From Phascolarctobacterium sp. (GTDB taxonomy: Bacteria > Bacillota > Negativicutes > Acidaminococcales > Acidaminococcaceae): a stretch of 64,000 bases of DNA. Positions 60,077-64,000 of this stretch are shown here, piece by piece. Each line of letters opens with the position of its first letter. Position 1 is the stretch's first letter. The notes under the pieces were generated by a model that was not told the DNA's origin, ran no database searches, and worked only from the letters and a program-made list of their open reading frames with translations. Made by a program: the position numbers and the translations under genes. The stretch covers positions 46,617 to 110,616 of the forward strand of contig JAUNWI010000007.1 in assembly GCA_030540395.1 (NCBI GenBank), in the 5' to 3' direction.

Positions 60077-61903
60077 TTATTTCCCGAGCAGTGCTTTCAG
60101 CTCTTTCAGCTTAGCAGCAAATTTTTGTATGGTAACAGTGACGGGTTGAGGTGTGTTCAAATCCACACCGGCGTTCTTCAAAATATTTAAGGAATAGTCG
60201 CTACCGCCGGCCTTGAGGAAGCCTAAATACTTTTCGACAGCATTTGGCTGGCCGCTTAGAATGGCACTGGCAAAGGCAGTAGCGGCGCTGTAGCCGGTTG
60301 CATATTTGTAAACGTAGAAGGGAGTGTAGAAGTGGGGTATGCGGGACCACTCACTGGCAAGCTCCTTATCAACGGTGAGGGCAGGGCCATAATATTGCTC
60401 GTTGCTTTCGAGCCAATAATTCTCCAGCTTTTCGGCCTGCAGGCTGCGACCTGCTGTGATTTCACTGTGAATAAACTTTTCGAATTCGGCAAACTGCACC
60501 TGACGATAAACTGTAGTGCGCACTTGTTCTAAGAATTGATTCAGCAGGTAGACCTTTTGGGCATCTGTTGCATGGGCTAAGGTATACTCCAAAAGCAGAT
60601 TTTCGTTGGTAGTGGATGCTACTTCGGCACAGAAAATAGTATATTCGGAGTTCACATAGCTTTGGTTTTGGGAGCTATAATAGCTGTGCAGGGCATGGCC
60701 CATTTCGTGGGCAATAGTGGAGATGCTGCTGTAGCGCTCCTGATAATTGAGCAGCACGAAGGGATGCACCCCATAAACACCCCAGGAATATGCACCGGAG
60801 CGTTTACCTTTGTTCTCATATACATCAATCCAACCGCTGGTGAGGCCCTTGTGCAAGGTGTTGATATAATCTTCTCCTAAGGGGGCTAATGCTGCTTCAA
60901 CTCTTGCGCAAGCCTCCGGGAAGGTGCAGGAAAAGCTGTCTGCAGCCTGGGAAAGAGGAACATAAATATCATAGGGATGCAGCTCTTCATAGCCAAGAAC
61001 ATCCTTTTTCAGCTGCATATATTCATGTAGGGGAGCAAAATTATCATGCACGGCTTGGATTAGTCCATCATAGAGACTGGTGGGAATATTGTCCTGAGCT
61101 AAGCAGGATTCCAGGGTATCCTTATAATTATGTACCTTGGCATAATAGAAGGCTGTGCGAGCACTACCGGTTAAGGTGGTGGCTAAGGTATTGCGGAATT
61201 TGTGGTAGGTACCCATAAGGGTTTGGAAGGAATTTTTGCGCAGGGTTCTGTCACTGGAGGACATATTGAGAATATAATTACCTTCACTGACTATGGCTGG
61301 CTTACCCTCACCATCGGTGATGGGAGGAAATTCCATATCGGCGCTCACTAAAGCGCGAAAGGCATTGGCGGCGGAGCAGGTTGCCAAATGGCTTTGGGCG
61401 AAAATTGCTTCTTTATCCGCACTTAAGACATGCTCGTTTAAGCGCATGAGATTTTCGATATAAAATTCGTATTCGGACAAAAGAGGCTCGCTGTCCAAAA
61501 ATTCCTGCACCTTATCATTTCCCAGAGAAAGCATTTCCGGCTCGATAAAGCTGTTGGCATTGGTGAATTCTGCTGCCAGTCCTTCGGCTTCGCCGGACAG
61601 GGCTTGCAGATGCTGGTCAGTGTTGTCCGCGTCCTGCTGCAAACGAGCATAGGCATAAATTTTATCTATGAGCTGGGCCAGCTGGTCCTGTAGATGCAAG
61701 GCTTCATAAAGTGCTTGAGCAGTAGTAATATGACCTTGCATGGCTTTTAAAACTGCCAGCTGTTCCTTAAAGCTTTGGCAGCTCTTCTGCCAGGCTGCTT
61801 CGTCAGCATATATATCCTGCACATGCCATTTGCATGCAGCGGGAATTTCAGCACGGCTAACATTGCTGCCGTGAGCGGGAATCTGGTTATTTTTTTCTGT
61901 CAT
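60077..61903 (-). CDS. pepF: Oligoendopeptidase F (M3B metallopeptidase)
   Basis: A 608-residue cytoplasmic zinc oligopeptidase that trims short peptides. The zinc motif is H399-E400-x-x-H403 in AHEMGHALHSYYS, with the third ligand Glu about 25 residues later in FCAEVAS. The PepF-type N-terminal helical region and a C-terminal SVxPFY-like FYTPFYVYKYATG are present. ATG 61903 fits AAGGAG (about 9 nt upstream); the in-frame TTG at 61912 touches that site. It runs against the tRNA operon. Confidence 0.94.
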   Translation of the reverse strand: MTEKNNQIPAHGSNVSRAEIPAACKWHVQDIYADEAAWQKSCQSFKEQLAVLKAMQGHITTAQALYEALHLQDQLAQLIDKIYAYARLQQDADNTDQHLQALSGEAEGLAAEFTNANSFIEPEMLSLGNDKVQEFLDSEPLLSEYEFYIENLMRLNEHVLSADKEAIFAQSHLATCSAANAFRALVSADMEFPPITDGEGKPAIVSEGNYILNMSSSDRTLRKNSFQTLMGTYHKFRNTLATTLTGSARTAFYYAKVHNYKDTLESCLAQDNIPTSLYDGLIQAVHDNFAPLHEYMQLKKDVLGYEELHPYDIYVPLSQAADSFSCTFPEACARVEAALAPLGEDYINTLHKGLTSGWIDVYENKGKRSGAYSWGVYGVHPFVLLNYQERYSSISTIAHEMGHALHSYYSSQNQSYVNSEYTIFCAEVASTTNENLLLEYTLAHATDAQKVYLLNQFLEQVRTTVYRQVQFAEFEKFIHSEITAGRSLQAEKLENYWLESNEQYYGPALTVDKELASEWSRIPHFYTPFYVYKYATGYSAATAFASAILSGQPNAVEKYLGFLKAGGSDYSLNILKNAGVDLNTPQPVTVTIQKFAAKLKELKALLGK

Positions 61904-62010
61904 TAGTTTCAACTCCTTGCAAAAAACTGTAGCATACTATATTATTATAGCATAATTAAGTGAGCTTTTAGGAGCTTAAAAATGTATACATGTGAAATAG
62001 AGGCCAGAAA

Positions 62011-63720
62011 ATGCGAGTACTTTTATCAGCAATCAATAGTAAATACATTCATACAGGCTTGGGACTGCGTTATGTGGGAGAATATGCCAGGCAGCAGGGC
62101 CATGAGGTGCAGCTATTAGAGGAAACAATTAATTCAAATATTTTAGATGTGTTGGAGCAGCTTATGTCTGCCCAGGCTGATGTCTATGGTTTTTCTGTAC
62201 ATATTTGGAATAAACCCTTTGTAATGCGACTGATTTCCATGCTGCGCAAGCTACGTCCAGAAGCCGTAATCATTGTAGGTGGACCGGAGGTTGCTTTTGA
62301 TGCGGCAAGGATTTTTGCGGAGCAGCCAGCTATTGACTTCATAGTGCAGGGCGAGGGAGAAATTTGCTTTAGCCAGCTTTTACACAGCTTGGAGTACAAG
62401 GAGGCTATTCCGGATCATATTGCCTATAAGGTGGGAGAAGAGGTGCGCCTGAATGGAGGCACGACAGTAGTAGAAGATTTAAGTGTTTTGCCCTTTCCTT
62501 ATCCTGATTTACAGCAGGTTTTAGCAGAGCATAAAATCGTTTATTATGAAGCAACTCGTGGTTGTCCCTTTAATTGTGCTTATTGCCTGAGTGGTATTTC
62601 CCGCAGTGTGCGCAAACGACCTTTGAGTTTGGTTTTGGCGGATTTGGACCGCTTTATTGCCGCTGGAGCTCCCTTGGTAAAATTTGTTGACAGAACCTAT
62701 AACTTAGATGAAAGCTTTTTTCTGCCCATTATGCAGCATTTGGCAGCAGCCGATACTCAGGCGACCTTCCATTTTGAAATCAAAGCAGATATCCTGACAG
62801 AGAATGTGTTGGACTTTTTAGCAACAGTACCCAAAGGACGCTTTCAATTAGAGATAGGCATCCAAAGTACCCATCAGCCTACCCTGAAGGCCATCAACCG
62901 CAAGGATAATTGGGAAAAACTAGCGGCAAATGTGAAGCGTCTGCTGGCTATGGGAAATATGCATATTCATGTGGATTTGATTGCAGGCTTGCCTTATGAG
63001 GATTTGCCTACCTTCGGTAAATCCTTTGATGATGTGTATGGGCTACATGCGCATATGCTGCAGCTGGGCTTTTTAAAGGTATTGCCCGGAACACAAATGC
63101 AAAAGGAAGCTCAGGAGCATGGACTGCTTTATATGGATGAGTCACCCTATGAAATATTAGCAACTAAGTATATGCCCTATGAGGATATGCAGTTTTTAAA
63201 ACGAGTTGAAAATATTCTGGATCAAACCGGAAATGCAGGTGTTTTTGAGCACACGCTAAATGCATTATTAAGGGTAGAAGGGTTAAGCCCCTTCGCCTTT
63301 TACACAAAGCTTACTAATTGGTGGGTTGCCCATGGTCATTATCCCCAAACACATAATGTGAAGGGCGTGGCAGAAATTTTGGCACATTATATAAAGGAGA
63401 ATTGTGTAGCAGTATTTGAGCAGCTTATGGAGATCTTGCGTTACGACGTTTTTTTAGCAGTGCCAGGGTGGCGGCCGGAATGGCTTGCTTGGCAGGCAGA
63501 GCACATTTTTGACAAGGTGTCCGCCTTTTGGCGTAACGAGGATTTGGTACGCAAGTATGTACCCGGTTATAAATTCAGCAGCTGGCGGCAAATCAATAAG
63601 AACTATCCCATAGAGCTTTTCCAATATCGCTGGAATGATGGAAGCAGGGGAGAGTTTTATGTGTTAATTGATAACTCCACTAGTGAGAGAAGAGTAATAG
63701 AGCTTGAATGTTTAAAGTAA
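62011..63720 (+). CDS. B12-binding radical SAM protein with DUF4080
   Basis: A 569-residue radical SAM enzyme. Residues 1-125 form a cobalamin-binding-like Rossmann domain (IVGGPEVAFDA; VQGEGE). The radical SAM core has the cluster motif C185-x3-C189-x2-C192 in TRGCPFNCAYCLSG, followed by FVDRTYNLD and LEIGIQST. The last 200 residues correspond to DUF4080. The N-terminal domain lacks a clear D-x-H-x-x-G base-off cobalamin motif. The substrate is unknown; relatives include methyltransferases and ring-forming enzymes. It is transcribed divergently from pepF. Confidence 0.87.
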   Translation: MRVLLSAINSKYIHTGLGLRYVGEYARQQGHEVQLLEETINSNILDVLEQLMSAQADVYGFSVHIWNKPFVMRLISMLRKLRPEAVIIVGGPEVAFDAARIFAEQPAIDFIVQGEGEICFSQLLHSLEYKEAIPDHIAYKVGEEVRLNGGTTVVEDLSVLPFPYPDLQQVLAEHKIVYYEATRGCPFNCAYCLSGISRSVRKRPLSLVLADLDRFIAAGAPLVKFVDRTYNLDESFFLPIMQHLAAADTQATFHFEIKADILTENVLDFLATVPKGRFQLEIGIQSTHQPTLKAINRKDNWEKLAANVKRLLAMGNMHIHVDLIAGLPYEDLPTFGKSFDDVYGLHAHMLQLGFLKVLPGTQMQKEAQEHGLLYMDESPYEILATKYMPYEDMQFLKRVENILDQTGNAGVFEHTLNALLRVEGLSPFAFYTKLTNWWVAHGHYPQTHNVKGVAEILAHYIKENCVAVFEQLMEILRYDVFLAVPGWRPEWLAWQAEHIFDKVSAFWRNEDLVRKYVPGYKFSSWRQINKNYPIELFQYRWNDGSRGEFYVLIDNSTSERRVIELECLK

Positions 63721-63752
63721 GCTTAGATTTACTATAAGTAAGATGATTTTCG

Positions 63753-63783
63753 GCGTCGTGAAGCACTTCACGACGCTATTTTC
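63753..63783 (+). terminator. Intrinsic terminator after radical SAM gene
   Basis: GCGTCGTGAAG (63753-63763) pairs perfectly with CTTCACGACGC (63766-63776), then TATTTTC. Confidence 0.85.
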
Positions 63784-63926
63784 ATGAATAAAAGATGATT
63801 TTAGGCATTATTTGCAACTTTTTTCAAGAAATTTTAGGTGGCGCAAAGCGTGTATACAAAGTGCTTCAGATTGCAACGGAGCCAAGTGTTTGCACAAAAT
63901 TTGTTAAAAAAGTTACGGAAAAGGTG

Positions 63927-63955
63927 TTGACATTATTTGGGGTGCGTGGTATTAT
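63927..63955 (+). promoter_or_regulatory. Strong promoter directed off the right edge
   Basis: Consensus TTGACA (63927-63932), 17-nt spacer, TATTAT (63950-63955). No ORF with a ribosome site follows before the edge. The near-consensus form resembles the tRNA promoters nearby, so a stable RNA (rRNA or tRNA) may lie just beyond the window. Confidence 0.65.
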
Positions 63956-64000
63956 ATACAAGTCGACGCGATACGGCACTGAATGAGAGCCAACATCGCT

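Noticed and set aside
63795..63986. 63-residue ORF at right edge
   Set aside because: No ribosome site, poor protein-like composition, and it overlaps a near-consensus promoter.

Overview
The window looks like a chromosome segment of a diderm, LPS-bearing Firmicute of the class Negativicutes, plausibly Phascolarctobacterium- or Acidaminococcus-like (inference; no 16S is present). It joins an O-antigen/heptose locus to typical Firmicute housekeeping genes: codY, mutS2, zapA, a U32 peptidase, and the dprA-topA-trmFO-xerC-codY order. HydF and oligopeptide/thiamine salvage genes suit a gut anaerobe. Strand bias is strongly plus.

Region 1 (1-21457) is an AT-rich O-antigen/surface glycan locus. 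It opens with the 3' end of an initiating sugar transferase, followed by an unrecognised coiled-coil membrane protein and a small partner. Next come glycosyltransferases and a GDP-D-glycero-D-manno-heptose pathway (hddA, an hddC-gmhB fusion, gmhA), a Wzy-like polymerase and a Wzx-like flippase. An ATP-grasp enzyme, a PLP enzyme, a NeuD-like acyltransferase and a metallo-beta-lactamase-fold protein follow. After them sits a compact acyl module: KASIII, SDR reductase, a second KASIII and a dedicated ACP. The locus ends with a VioA-like sugar aminotransferase, rmlA and rmlB. With no rmlC/rmlD, these point to dTDP-4-amino-4,6-dideoxyglucose rather than rhamnose, possibly N-acylated by a group built on the dedicated ACP.

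Region 2 (21458-25774) is a small AT-rich accessory island. It holds two translationally coupled genes (an unrecognised soluble protein and a four-helix membrane protein), then an ABC-type ATPase overlapping a DUF4435/TOPRIM-like gene. The second pair looks like the PARIS anti-phage system (AriA/AriB). An imperfect ~30-bp direct repeat flanks the ATPase/TOPRIM pair.

Region 3 (25775-57030) is the GC-richer core: a DUF4143-family protein with apparently dead ATPase motifs, a GNAT, a DNA glycosylase, gltX, a secreted protein with a chagasin-like domain, zapA, a U32 protease, mutS2, an aminotransferase, a nucleoside kinase, a YkvA protein, hydF, an NAPRTase-like gene, an MGDG-synthase-like glycosyltransferase, dprA, topA, trmFO, xerC, codY, tkt, thiD-thiM-thiE and an EF-G paralogue whose P-loop lysine is replaced. 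Three copies of a palindromic GC-rich intergenic repeat family lie here.

Region 4 (57031-64000) holds a short gene remnant, rnpB (RNase P RNA), a GT2 glycosyltransferase, an NlpC/P60 hydrolase, four tRNAs (Leu-CAA, Pro-UGG, Gly-UCC, Arg-UCU), pepF on the minus strand, a B12-binding radical SAM protein, and a strong promoter pointing off the right edge.
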